NCBI GenBank assembly: GCA_038530575.1
Contig: JBCBCP010000008.1
Span: 1 to 64,000 of the forward strand
Origin: JBCBCP01 sp038530575
GTDB lineage: Bacteria > Pseudomonadota > Alphaproteobacteria > Rhodobacterales > Rhodobacteraceae
Direction: 5' to 3'
Length of the DNA stretch: 64,000 nt
In this document: one piece after another, positions 50,319-59,272 of the stretch
Layout: each line of letters begins with the position of its first letter
How positions within the stretch are numbered: position 1 is the stretch's first letter
Translations under genes and position numbers: made by a program
Notes under the pieces: generated by a model
Seen by the model: the letters and a program-made list of their open reading frames with translations, nothing else
The model's database searches: none
Told to the model about the DNA's origin: nothing

Positions 50319-52058
50319 TCGAGCTGTGCGCCGACTGGTTTGCAGCGTTTGTGACCCCATTTCGGCACAAGACGCGGTTTCTAAATTCAGCGCGTTCGGT
50401 AAAGAACTGCATCTCTATTAGCCGGTAGAATGACTGGGGTTTGCGACCCCAACAGAGGCCAATGGTTAGCTGTTCGCCGGTTTCGGCATCCTTCGGCAGT
50501 TTTGTTTCTTTATCGCCGATTACGTTCACAAGCTGTGCCTGGGTCAGATTCGTCACATCGCTTAGGTCAGCGCCATGAAGCGGTAAATCAACAAGCATTG
50601 TGCCGGTAAGATCGGCCCCGCGAAGATCCGCAAAACGCAGATCTGCCCCGTAAAGGTGCGTGCCGCGCATACGAGCATAACGTAGTCTGGCATGCCTCAA
50701 GCTCGCGCCATCCAGCCTAGCGCCATCCAATAGGCTACCATCGAGAATTGCGCCCCTCATCACAGCATTTTCCAACCGAGCACCAGCCATGCTCGCTGCA
50801 GTCAAGCGTGCGTCACGAAGATCGATCCCGGCCATAAAGGCAAGCACAAGGTTGGCTTTGCGTAAATCACGGCCCCGCAAAGACGGTTTTGCGAGCAGTG
50901 AGATCATTTCTCGGCGATACTCTGACCACGCGAGCTCTACTTGCGCCACAACCTCGGAATAAGCATTTTCGCAAGCAACTGGGCTGGGCTCCAACACCTC
51001 TGCGACGGCCGGTCGAGCGCACCATCTTGCTCGGTCGTATTCTACCGAGACATTTCTGCTTGGGTCGCAAAAGCCATATTCAAAGGCACGCCTATTGCAC
51101 CAACCCAGAAAAAAGGCTGACCTTGCTAGGTCAAAGTCGAGCCAGTTTTCCGGTTTTTCAACAAGTCTTTCTCGGGTTAGCGTCGCGCCACGGAGGAACC
51201 AGAACGCAAGTGTGCGATGTTCGGAATAGACTACAGAATTCGCAAGGCCAAAGCTCCAAGGTTTAATCCAAGCGTCCTCTACTTGCTGGCGCCGGCCATA
51301 GCGGGTCGTGAAATCACTAGCCCGCTCACCGGATACAGACGACGCCCAAGTGTCAGAAACAGCGACTAAGGCACCGCCCAGCCCGCCCTCTGTTCGTAGC
51401 CATCCAAATATTCCGAGTATCAGTGCAGCACCTACTGTTAGCCAGCGCCGCGTCCGCCCCCAGGTAGGTTTTGACAACCCAGACAGCTTTTCTTTCATTG
51501 TGCCAAAACTCGCTATGCCAACGTATAGCGTGAACACTAACGAGAGTAGGGTCATCGTGCTCATTGACGGGCTATGAGCAGGAAATGACTTAAACCAAGT
51601 GAAGGCCAATGCAGTAGGTGCTGACCACCAAGTCAAAATTATGCAACCCATTCTTGTAGAACGCTGAATTGGCGAATTTGTAGAGGTCTGGAAGCTGAGC
51701 GCAGTGTCGATAAGGATCCAAGGGTATGCCCTATCTACAAGTGGCAGACCTTCAACCCGTGCCGGGGCCTCTGCCAAAACATGCCAAAGTTTCGTAAGGT
51801 AGAAGTGAAAATACGCATATACGGATGCAGTCAGTAACGGCCCAAACCAAAAAAAGTCGACGTGGGAACGTTTATTCCAATCAGCGGCAATTCGGTTCCA
51901 CGGTCCAGGCCAAAGAAATCGTTTTCCTCTACGCTCAGTGTTGTGACCAGCAGAAAAACGATTGTGCCCAATAAAACAAGCCAAGTGCCTCGCGCCGCTT
52001 GACCGACTTTTTCGATCTGATGAAGGGCTAAAGCGCCGGAAGATTGGATCTGGTTCAT
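50311..52058 (-). pseudogene. Pentapeptide-repeat membrane protein, frameshifted at a T7 run
   Basis: The first part (52058 to about 51850) starts MNQIQSSGALALHQIEKVGQAARG, with a membrane helix, and ends after PTSTFF. The second part continues one frame back from WFGPLLTASVYAYFHFYLTKLW to the end. Together they form one protein of about 580 residues: several membrane helices, a soluble middle (about 210-380), then pentapeptide repeats (ADLRG, ARLDG, ADLTG type) to about 520. The break is at seven T (minus strand). The intact gene may be made by -1 slippage, or this may be a real or sequencing-derived one-base loss. GC is lower than neighbours. Function is unknown. Confidence 0.75.
51849..51855 (-). 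other. Possible -1 slippery site T_TTT_TTT
   Basis: In the upstream frame the seven T read as the last base of ACT plus two TTT codons, matching the X_XXY_YYZ heptamer. Shifting back one base gives TTT TTT TGG and enters the long downstream frame. An eighth T would also restore the frame, so a homopolymer error is the main alternative. Confidence 0.5.
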
Positions 52059-52145
52059 TGTAAGGCTATACGATCATAGATACCGGCCTGAAAGGCAAAA
52101 GAAATTATGTTCGCTACAGGCGCTAGCCTTTCGGCCTGTTGCCGC

Positions 52146-52178
52146 AAAGAAAAAGCCCCGAACCAAACGGCCCGGGGC
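52146..52178 (-). terminator. Rho-independent terminator of the LysR gene
   Basis: GCCCCG (52155-52160) pairs with CGGGGC (52173-52178), with a 12-base loop. On the minus strand it is followed by TTTTTCTTT. It lies 47 bases after the LysR stop. Confidence 0.75.
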
Positions 52179-52225
52179 AGGTGGCGCTGAGATCAGCGCA
52201 CAGGGAGAAATGTGGTATCAGGCCG

Positions 52226-53131
52226 TTACCAGGCCTCTGGCCCCTTCTCGGCGAAGGCGTGCACGAGGAAGTCTATGAAGGCGCGGACCTTGGGCTGCGT
52301 GAAGCGGCCCGGGGGGTAGACCGCATAGATGCCTTGGGTTTCCACCGGCAGTTCCGGCATTGCGTCTTCGACCAGTCCCTGCTCCATCGCGTCTGCGTAA
52401 AGGAAGCTGGGCAGGTAGGCGATGCCGAGGCCGGAGATCGCGGCGTTCAGCAGCGATTGGCCGTCATTCACCGAAAGCCAACCGGCGGTGCGCACTTGAC
52501 GCTTTTCGCCAGAGGGGGAGGTCAGCTTCCAGACATTGCCAGAGGACTGGTTGGAATAGTGCAAGAGCTTGTGCGTGTTCAGATCGTCGATCTTTTCGGG
52601 CCGACCGAACTGTTCGAAATACTTGGGTGAGGCGATCATGCGCTTTGTCGTCTCGGTGAGTTTGCGGGCGCGCAGGGTGCTGTCTTCCAGCTCGCCAATG
52701 CGCACGGCCATGTCGAACCCTTCAGAGATCAGCTCAACATAGCGGTTGTTGAGCACCATGTTGACGGTGATGTCCGGAAAGTCCTCGAGGAATTCCGACA
52801 GCAGCGGGGATAGGTGATTGACCCCGAAATCGGTGGCTACCGAGATGCGCAGAAGGCCCGAGGGTGCCGATTGCATGGACGTGACAAGCGCGTCCGCCTC
52901 GCCCGCGTCGTTCAGAACGCGCCGGGCTCGGTCGTAATAGGCGAGGCCAATTTCCGTGGGCGAGACGCGGCGCGTCGTGCGGTTCAGAAGGCGTGCGCCA
53001 AGGCGCGCCTCAAGGCTGGAGACATGTTTGGAGACAGCGGATTTGGAAATCCCCATCTTCTTGGCTGCGTCGGTAAAGCCGCCCTGGTCCACGACTGTGG
53101 CAAAGGCTTCCATTTCTGTGAGGCGGTCCAT
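52226..53131 (-). CDS. LysR family transcriptional regulator
   Basis: The 301-residue protein has the N-terminal winged helix-turn-helix (MDRLTEMEAFATVVDQGGFTDAAKKMGISKSAVSKHVSSLEARLGARLLNRTTR), then a substrate-binding domain of the periplasmic-binding type. It is a typical CrgA/AaeR-like LTTR. It stands alone: no divergent target gene is adjacent (190 bp of upstream sequence, then a same-strand gene). A CGAAAC/GTTTCG hairpin lies at 53253-53269 in that region. Targets and ligand are unknown. Confidence 0.92.
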   Translation of the reverse strand: MDRLTEMEAFATVVDQGGFTDAAKKMGISKSAVSKHVSSLEARLGARLLNRTTRRVSPTEIGLAYYDRARRVLNDAGEADALVTSMQSAPSGLLRISVATDFGVNHLSPLLSEFLEDFPDITVNMVLNNRYVELISEGFDMAVRIGELEDSTLRARKLTETTKRMIASPKYFEQFGRPEKIDDLNTHKLLHYSNQSSGNVWKLTSPSGEKRQVRTAGWLSVNDGQSLLNAAISGLGIAYLPSFLYADAMEQGLVEDAMPELPVETQGIYAVYPPGRFTQPKVRAFIDFLVHAFAEKGPEAW

Positions 53132-53322
53132 GTTGCCGTCCTTTTGTTATCCGTTCTCAAGCATGGGTTATGAAGGCCAATCACGGCGCAAAAGGGGCAA
53201 GGGTGGGATAATACCGGGGTAATTGCGCGGATTGATCCGGGCAGGGAAACGGCGAAACGGTTTGTTTCGGCGCCGCGCGGCACTAACCGATGCGCGGGGC
53301 GCTGTGCGCCTCGGGGGGCCTG

Positions 53323-54126
53323 TCAGGTGCCCCGCGACCACGCCTCGAACGTGTCGGCGCCGGGCTGGATCGCGGCGGCGTCCTGTCCGCCGATCAAGAG
53401 GTAGGCAAAGCCAGCCTCGTTCCAGCTGGCGGCGGCCAGCCCGCCGAGGGTTTCGGCGGCCATATCCTTGGGCGCTGGACCGGCCGCGGGCAGGATGCAC
53501 AGGGCTACCGGCACACCACCGGGGCCGGCATAGGCAATCTGGATCAGCGTTTTGCCGCGGAAATCCAGAACCTGCGCCCGGCGGAAGTCGAGCCCGTCCG
53601 GTTCGGGCAGGGTGCTGAGATCAAGGCCCAGCGCAGCGCTGGCTTGGGCAAGTTGGTTTGCGGCCTCATCCGGCGCGGGGGCCGCCGCCAGCGTATCTGG
53701 CGTGTAAAGCGATTGGTAGGATGCGACGACGGCCTTCCAGCCCGGTGGCCGCGGCGCTTCGGGTGCTGGGGTGCCGAGGCCGGTGTAGATGGCAATTGCG
53801 AGGCCCGCCGCCAGCCCTGTTGCAAAGGCGCCGCCAGCCCAAAGCCCGCGCCGCGGGGCGCGGGCGGCGGCAAGTGGCACCGGATCGGGAGCGGGGGCCG
53901 GCGCACTCAGCGTGCTGAAATCCGGAACGGGCGGGGCGGCTGCCAAGAGCGCATCAAACCCTTCGCGCAGCGCATCCATCGGCACATGAAGGTCCGCAAC
54001 CCGCTGGCCCAGCGCGGCATCCGTCGTCAGGTCCGCCTCGATCTCCCGAGACAGCTCTTCAGGTGCCGCGCCATCGAGATAGGCGACCAGATCAGCGTCC
54101 GAATAGTCTCGCGATGCCCCGCTCAT
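53323..54126 (-). CDS. Anti-sigma factor (membrane-anchored), partner of the ECF sigma gene
   Basis: The 267-residue protein has an N-terminal cytoplasmic domain (DADLVAYLDGAAPEELSREIEADLTTDAALGQRV), typical of anti-sigma factors. It lacks the HxxxCxxC zinc motif. One membrane helix lies at about 93-113, followed by a periplasmic domain with two strand-rich halves. It overlaps the ECF gene by 4 bases (54123-54126), so production is coupled. It probably holds the sigma factor inactive until an envelope signal arrives. Confidence 0.86.
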   Translation of the reverse strand: MSGASRDYSDADLVAYLDGAAPEELSREIEADLTTDAALGQRVADLHVPMDALREGFDALLAAAPPVPDFSTLSAPAPAPDPVPLAAARAPRRGLWAGGAFATGLAAGLAIAIYTGLGTPAPEAPRPPGWKAVVASYQSLYTPDTLAAAPAPDEAANQLAQASAALGLDLSTLPEPDGLDFRRAQVLDFRGKTLIQIAYAGPGGVPVALCILPAAGPAPKDMAAETLGGLAAASWNEAGFAYLLIGGQDAAAIQPGADTFEAWSRGT

Positions 54127-54641
54127 GGGCCCTTTCCTTCGAGTTTCGCGTTCAGTGTCCGCCGGGCGGTGGCCAGACGGCTCATCACCGTGCCGACAGG
54201 GATATCGAGATGCCCCGCCGCCTCGGCGTAACTATAGCCCTCCACATAGACCAGAAAGACGGTGAGGCGTTGTGCCTCGGGAAGCTTTGTTACCTGGGAC
54301 AACACCTCGCGAGCGAGAATATTCACTTCTGTGCCCGGGGCCGGACTGGGCAGGTCGGTGTCCTCGACCGGAACAAGGCCGCCGCCCTGCCGGACCTTGC
54401 GGCTGCGCAGCTCGTTCAGCCAGGTGGTGCGGGCGATGGTGAATAGCCAACGGTCGACATGGGTGCCGATGCGGAACTGAGCGCATTTCTCCATGGCGCG
54501 CAAGCAGGCCGCCTGCACCAGATCGTCGGCCCAGTCACGCTGGCCAGCCAGAGCCGTGCAATAGCGCCAGAGCCGCGCGTAATGCGCGGACACGCCAATG
54601 TGTACTTCGGCGCAGGCCAGTTTATCCTGTTCTGCGTGCAT
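54123..54641 (-). CDS. ECF-type RNA polymerase sigma factor
   Basis: The 172-residue protein has a sigma-2 region (about 22-85: DDLVQAACLRAMEKCAQFRIG, RWLFTIARTTWLNELRSRK) and a sigma-4 region (about 115-165: QRLTVFLVYVEGYSYAEAAGHLDIPVGTVMSRLATARRTL). It recognises -35 and -10 elements of a small regulon. The operon with a membrane anti-sigma factor suggests response to an envelope or oxidative signal. It is divergent from a DUF4399 gene with 54 bases between. No promoter motif for self-regulation could be assigned. Confidence 0.93.
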   Translation of the reverse strand: MHAEQDKLACAEVHIGVSAHYARLWRYCTALAGQRDWADDLVQAACLRAMEKCAQFRIGTHVDRWLFTIARTTWLNELRSRKVRQGGGLVPVEDTDLPSPAPGTEVNILAREVLSQVTKLPEAQRLTVFLVYVEGYSYAEAAGHLDIPVGTVMSRLATARRTLNAKLEGKGP

Positions 54642-54695
54642 TTGCCCGGTCTCGCGCTAGGTCCACGATTACAGTTGATCACGGGAGGACCCACC

Positions 54696-55142
54696 ATGAA
54701 AGCACTGATCGCAGCCGCAGCCCTAAGTTTTGCCGCTTTGCCCGCCTTTGCGGACGGGCATGGGCGGACGCCCGCCAATCCGGAGGCCAAGGTCTATTTC
54801 GCAACGCTGGAAGACGGGGCGACGGTGTCGGGGCCTGTCACGGTTGTCTTTGGCCTGAGCGGCATGGGCGTTGCGCCCGCAGGCGTTGAGCGGGAGATGA
54901 CGGGCCACCACCACCTGCTGCTGAACCGGGTGCCTTATGGCGATCTGGAAACGGATGCGGAGTTCTTTGAGTTCGGCATTCCGGGGGATGACAACCATAT
55001 CCATTTCGGCGGCGGCCAGACCGAAACGGTTCTGGAGCTTGCGCCTGGCACGTACACGCTGCAGCTGCTGCTGGGCGATGTGGATCACATCCCGCACGAG
55101 CCGGTGATCGTGTCCGAGCAGATCACGATCGTCGTAGAGTAG
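54696..55142 (+). CDS. DUF4399 periplasmic protein
   Basis: The 148-residue protein has a signal peptide (MKALIAAAALSFAALPAFADG) and the DUF4399 pattern: AKVYFATLEDGATVSGPVTVVFGLSGMGVAPAG, GHHHLLLN, HIHFGGGQTETVLELAPGTYTLQLLLGD. Clustered histidines suggest metal binding. GGGAGG precedes the ATG. It is divergent from the ECF/anti-sigma operon, so it may belong to its regulon. Family function is unknown. Confidence 0.88.
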   Translation: MKALIAAAALSFAALPAFADGHGRTPANPEAKVYFATLEDGATVSGPVTVVFGLSGMGVAPAGVEREMTGHHHLLLNRVPYGDLETDAEFFEFGIPGDDNHIHFGGGQTETVLELAPGTYTLQLLLGDVDHIPHEPVIVSEQITIVVE

Positions 55143-55145
55143 CGC

Positions 55146-56078
55146 TCAGATCCATCTGAGCCAGCGCAGAAGGGCCAGCGCGCCGATGGCGAGGCCCACC
55201 ATGGCCGCGCTGAGAAGCCAGAAGGCCGCGGGGTTTTCCATGCCGGGCATCCCGGCCACGTTGACGCCGAAGAGCCCGGTTGCAAAGCCAAGCGGCAAAA
55301 ACACCGCCGCGACGACGCTGAGCGCATAGCCATTGCGGCTATGCGCTTCGGCGGCGCGTCCGGCGTGGTGGTCGTGGATCGCGGTCAGCCGGTTGGCGGC
55401 GCCCTCGACTTCTTCGACCGTCAAGGTTGCGATGTTGGCCAGTTCGCGGACCTGGTTTGTGTAGTCCTCGGCCATCGGTTGCCGGGAAAGCGCGGACAGC
55501 GCCTCGCGCTGGGGTCCAAGATAGCGGCGCAAGCGGATCGCCTTGCGGCGCAAACCGGCCAGCTGCGTGCCGGGTGGGGCGCCCCCGTCGTCCAGTGTGT
55601 CTTCGAGCGTGTCGACCTCTGCGGCGAGGTCAAAGACGGTTGATTGGATGCGGTCCGTCAGGCTTTGCGCCAGCGCGTGAGTGAATGCCATCGGGGTGCG
55701 CGGCGCATCCCCGGCAAGGCTCCGGTTCAGGATGTCATCAATCGCAAACACCCGGCGCACGCGCACGCTGACCACGGCCTGCGGCGCTATCCACAGGCGC
55801 ACGGCGACCATCTGATCCTCGGGGCCGTCCGCGTTGAGGTTCACGCCGCGCAGGTTCAGCATCAGCCCCTCGCCATAGGCATCGCAGCGGGGGCGTGTTT
55901 CGGGCATCAAGAGGGCCTGCGCGGGGATCGCTGGCAAATGGGCCGCGGCCCAGTCCGGCAGGGCAGGATCAGCGCGGTCGAAATGCCACCACCGCCACGC
56001 GCCCGGCCCACTCAGCGCGGTATCGGCGGCCTCATTAGCTGTGCCGTCTGCGGCAATGTCGAGGACGTGAAGAGCCAT
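55146..56078 (-). CDS. zntB: ZntB-like CorA family zinc transporter
   Basis: The 310-residue protein has a large cytoplasmic domain with long helices (SLTDRIQSTVFDLAAEVDTLEDTLD). Two C-terminal membrane helices (about 250-270 and 285-305) are joined by GLFGVNVAGMPG. The GVN in place of CorA's GMN is the ZntB form, associated with Zn/Cd transport. It ends 3 bases from the DUF4399 stop (convergent). No zinc-responsive regulator is adjacent. Confidence 0.9.
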   Translation of the reverse strand: MALHVLDIAADGTANEAADTALSGPGAWRWWHFDRADPALPDWAAAHLPAIPAQALLMPETRPRCDAYGEGLMLNLRGVNLNADGPEDQMVAVRLWIAPQAVVSVRVRRVFAIDDILNRSLAGDAPRTPMAFTHALAQSLTDRIQSTVFDLAAEVDTLEDTLDDGGAPPGTQLAGLRRKAIRLRRYLGPQREALSALSRQPMAEDYTNQVRELANIATLTVEEVEGAANRLTAIHDHHAGRAAEAHSRNGYALSVVAAVFLPLGFATGLFGVNVAGMPGMENPAAFWLLSAAMVGLAIGALALLRWLRWI

Positions 56079-56178
56079 GGACTGAGGCTAGGCGCTGTGC
56101 CGCGCCCTGCCAAGCAGAGCGCGGGCGGTGCGTTGATGTTTATGCCGGTGCCGTCTCAACTCTTGATACGGCGGCGGG

Positions 56179-58206
56179 TCAGAGCGTTGCGGCGAGGCGT
56201 GTGCCCTGATCGATGGCGCGCTTTGCGTCGAGTTCAGCGGCCACATCAGCTCCGCCGATCACGTGGCAGGCGATACCTTGCGCCTCGAGCGCATCCGCGA
56301 GCGAACGGTCGCTGAGCTGGCCCGCGCACAGCACCACGGTCTCTGCCGGGATGGCAGTGGGGTTCTCGCGCGCCTCGCCAAAGGAGACGTGGAGGGCGCC
56401 GTCGTCGATGGATTCGTAGTTCACGCCGCCGACAAAGTTCACGTCCTTCATCTTGAGCGCGGCGCGGTGGATCCAGCCGGTGGTCTTGCCCAGCCGCTTG
56501 CCATGCTTTTCCGCCTTGCGCTGCAGGAGGGTGACGTCGCGCTGGGGCGCATCGGGCTGCGGGCCTTCGGGGGCGAGGCCGGCGCGGTGCTCGGCCGGAT
56601 CTGCGACGCCCCATTCCTTCATCCATTCGGGCAGGTCCGTGGTGACGGAATGCCCTTCGGAGACGAGGTATTCCGAGACGTCAAAGCCGATGCCGCCCGC
56701 GCCCACGACGGCGACGGATTTGCCGGCCTTGTGGGAGCCGTTGAGGATGTCGATGTAGCTGACGACGCCGTCCCGATCCTGGCCGGGGATGCCGGGGTCG
56801 CGCGGGGTGACGCCGGTGGCGACGATCACCTCGTCATAGTCCTTCAGCAGCTCGGGCGTGGCTTCGGTGTTCAGGTGAACGGTGATCTCGTGCACCTCCA
56901 TCATGGTGCGGTACCAGTCGACAAAGCCCCAGAACTCTTCCTTGCCGGGGATCTGCTTGGCGAGGTTGAGCTGGCCACCGATTTCGCTGCTGCGGTCGTA
57001 GATCGTCACGGAGTGACCCCGCTCGCTCAGGGCGATGGCGGTCGACAGGCCCGCGGGGCCCGCGCCGACGATGGCGAAATTCTTCACCGTGGCCGCGGGT
57101 TCCAGCTTCAGCTCCACCTCATGACAAGCCCGGGGGTTCACGAGGCAGGACGTCAGCTTGCCGCCGAAGGTGTGGTCAAGACAGGCCTGATTGCAAGCGA
57201 TGCAGGGGGCGATCTGGTTTGCCTGATTGCCCATCGCTTTTTTGACAAAGAACGCATCGGCCAACATGGGCCGCGCCATCGACACCATGTCGGCGCAGCC
57301 GGTGCTCAGGACCTCTTCGGCCACTTCGGGGGTGTTGATGCGGTTGGAGGTGATCAGGGGGATCGATACCTCGCCCATCAGCTTTTTCGTGACCCAGGCA
57401 AAGGCGGCGCGCGGGACAGACGTGGCGATGGTCGGGATGCGCGCCTCGTGCCAGCCGATGCCGGTGTTGATGATGGTGGCGCCCGCCTTTTCGATCTCTT
57501 GCGCCAGCGTGCGGACTTCCTCGTAGGTCGAACCGTTCGGGACAAGATCGATCATCGACAGGCGGTAGATGATGATGAAGTTGGTGCCCACGGCTTCACG
57601 CGTGCGGCGCACAATCTCGATGGGCAGACGCATCCGGTTCTCGTAGCTGCCGCCCCAGCGGTCCTCGCGCTTGTTGGTGTGGGCGACAAGGAACTGGTTG
57701 ATGAAGTATCCCTCCGAGCCCATGATCTCGACCCCGTCATAGCCCGCCTTCTGGGCCAGCGCGGCGGCGTTCACGATATCGGCGATCTGCTTTTCGATAC
57801 CGTCCTCGTCCAGCTCGGTTGGTTGGAACATGGAGATAGGTGATTTGATCGGGGAGGGTGCCACGCAATTGGGGCCAAAGGCGTAGCGACCCGCATGCAG
57901 GATCTGCATCGCGATCTTGCCGCCTGCCTCGTGCACGCGGTCCGTCACGACGCGGTGATTTTCGACGTCCTTATCCGTAGTCATCATGGCCGCGCCCGGG
58001 GCCACGGCGCCTTCCATGTTCGGGCCGATCCCGCCGGTGACCATCAGCGCAACCTCGCCCCGCGCCCGTTCGGCGTAGAACTCGGCCACGCGGTTCCAGT
58101 CGCCGGTTTCTTCCAGCCCGGTGTGCATAGAGCCCATGAGCACGCGGTTTTTCAGCGTGGTGAAGCCCAGATCGAGCGGGGCAAGCATAGTTGGGTACGC
58201 GGTCAT
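56179..58206 (-). CDS. fadH: NADPH-dependent 2,4-dienoyl-CoA reductase
   Basis: The 675-residue protein has an N-terminal FMN-binding TIM barrel of the old yellow enzyme type (about 1-340: LGFTTLKNRVLMGSMHTGLE, MQILHAGRYA). A 4Fe-4S site follows with CIACNQAC then Cys after 11 residues, then an FAD domain (FAIVGAGPAGLSTAIAL) and an NADPH domain (VAVVGAGGIGFDVSEYL). It removes 2,4-double bonds in unsaturated fatty acid beta-oxidation. GGAGG precedes the ATG. The size is normal for FadH. Confidence 0.95.
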   Translation of the reverse strand: MTAYPTMLAPLDLGFTTLKNRVLMGSMHTGLEETGDWNRVAEFYAERARGEVALMVTGGIGPNMEGAVAPGAAMMTTDKDVENHRVVTDRVHEAGGKIAMQILHAGRYAFGPNCVAPSPIKSPISMFQPTELDEDGIEKQIADIVNAAALAQKAGYDGVEIMGSEGYFINQFLVAHTNKREDRWGGSYENRMRLPIEIVRRTREAVGTNFIIIYRLSMIDLVPNGSTYEEVRTLAQEIEKAGATIINTGIGWHEARIPTIATSVPRAAFAWVTKKLMGEVSIPLITSNRINTPEVAEEVLSTGCADMVSMARPMLADAFFVKKAMGNQANQIAPCIACNQACLDHTFGGKLTSCLVNPRACHEVELKLEPAATVKNFAIVGAGPAGLSTAIALSERGHSVTIYDRSSEIGGQLNLAKQIPGKEEFWGFVDWYRTMMEVHEITVHLNTEATPELLKDYDEVIVATGVTPRDPGIPGQDRDGVVSYIDILNGSHKAGKSVAVVGAGGIGFDVSEYLVSEGHSVTTDLPEWMKEWGVADPAEHRAGLAPEGPQPDAPQRDVTLLQRKAEKHGKRLGKTTGWIHRAALKMKDVNFVGGVNYESIDDGALHVSFGEARENPTAIPAETVVLCAGQLSDRSLADALEAQGIACHVIGGADVAAELDAKRAIDQGTRLAATL

Positions 58207-58313
58207 GAGGATCCTCCCTTACGTGCGCGTCAACTTACCGCTTCGCTGCGTCTTGTCACGTGCAACGCGGCGTCAACAAGTCTATTACCCCAGCGAGATA
58301 GAAGGAGGGCGCA

Positions 58314-58796
58314 ATGACGCCAGAAGAGATTTCCAAGCTGCCCTATCGGCGCAATGTTGGCGTGATGCTGATGAACGCGGCGGGCCATGTCTGGGTCGGG
58401 CAGCGCATGGATCGGTTTACCGATGCCTGGCAGATGCCGCAGGGTGGCATCGACAAGGGCGAGGACCCAGCCGAGGCAGCGCTGCGCGAGCTGGAGGAAG
58501 AGACAGGCGTGACGCCTGATCTGGTTGAGCAGGTCGCGGTCTCGGACGGTTGGCTACCCTACGATTTGCCCCACGACATGGTGCCCAAGCTGTGGAAGGG
58601 GCGCTACCGCGGGCAAGAGCAGAAGTGGTACCTTCTGCGGTTTCTCGGCACCGACGATCAGGTCAATATCAACACCGAAGAGCCCGAGTTCAGCGCATGG
58701 AAATGGCTGCCGCCTGCAGAGCTTGAAGGTGCGATTGTTCCATTCAAGCGAGAGGTCTACCGCGCGGTTTTGGCCGAGTTCGAGGCGCATTTGTGA
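58314..58796 (+). CDS. rppH: RNA pyrophosphohydrolase RppH
   Basis: The 160-residue Nudix protein has the box GGIDKGEDPAEAALRELEEETG and starts LPYRRNVGVMLMN, with WQMPQGG. It ends with the RppH-type EFSAWKWLPPAELEG and VPFKREVYRAVLAEF. It removes pyrophosphate from the 5' end of mRNA, starting decay. AAGGAGG precedes the ATG. The stop overlaps the GTG start of the next gene. Confidence 0.95.
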   Translation: MTPEEISKLPYRRNVGVMLMNAAGHVWVGQRMDRFTDAWQMPQGGIDKGEDPAEAALRELEEETGVTPDLVEQVAVSDGWLPYDLPHDMVPKLWKGRYRGQEQKWYLLRFLGTDDQVNINTEEPEFSAWKWLPPAELEGAIVPFKREVYRAVLAEFEAHL

Positions 58797-59272
58797 GCCG
58801 CTGGATGTCAATAGCTTTGGCGCTTGTCCTGCCGGTGCAGGCCTTGGCGCTGTCGTGCCGCGGATACGGTGTGACCGATGCCTATTTGCGAGCCGATGCG
58901 GCGCAGGCGGCCTTTGTGCCGGTTCTCGGCGCGCTGCAGTTCGATCCGGACCTGTTGCCGGCCGGTGATCCGGCAGGCGCAGGCGATGCCTCAACCCTGC
59001 TGCCCGCGCGCTTTGAGGGCGTGGCGCTGACCCGGCGCGGCATTGATCGGCCTTTTTCGACGGATGTGGTGCTGGAGGTGATGTGCACCGGGCCATGGTG
59101 CCCGCGGCCGGAGCCCGGTGCGATGCTGGGATTTTTGCGGCGCACATCGCACAGCTATGTGCTGGTTGATCAGCCGTGCGGCGCGTTTTTGTTCAACGCG
59201 CCAAGCGCGGCGCAGGAAAGGGCGTTGCGCGACTGTATCGCCGGTCGCGGTTGCCCCCGCTCGGCGCCCTAA
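58793..59272 (+). CDS. Uncharacterised secreted protein, 159 residues
   Basis: A signal peptide (MSRWMSIALALVLPVQALA) precedes a mature domain with six cysteines (CRGYGV, CTGPWC, QPCG, DC, GC), which could give three disulfides. The start is GTG, overlapping the rppH stop. The end overlaps the convergent GNAT gene by 4 bases. The family is not recognised, but the layout resembles small secreted proteins found beside rppH in related genomes, which is unverified. Confidence 0.78.
   Translation: MSRWMSIALALVLPVQALALSCRGYGVTDAYLRADAAQAAFVPVLGALQFDPDLLPAGDPAGAGDASTLLPARFEGVALTRRGIDRPFSTDVVLEVMCTGPWCPRPEPGAMLGFLRRTSHSYVLVDQPCGAFLFNAPSAAQERALRDCIAGRGCPRSAP

Noticed and set aside
51856..51984. N-terminal extension of the 557-residue pentapeptide frame
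   Set aside because: The predicted start lies in a second frame over the clear N-terminus of the upstream fragment (52058), and its residues do not look like a natural start; the frameshift model explains both frames better.
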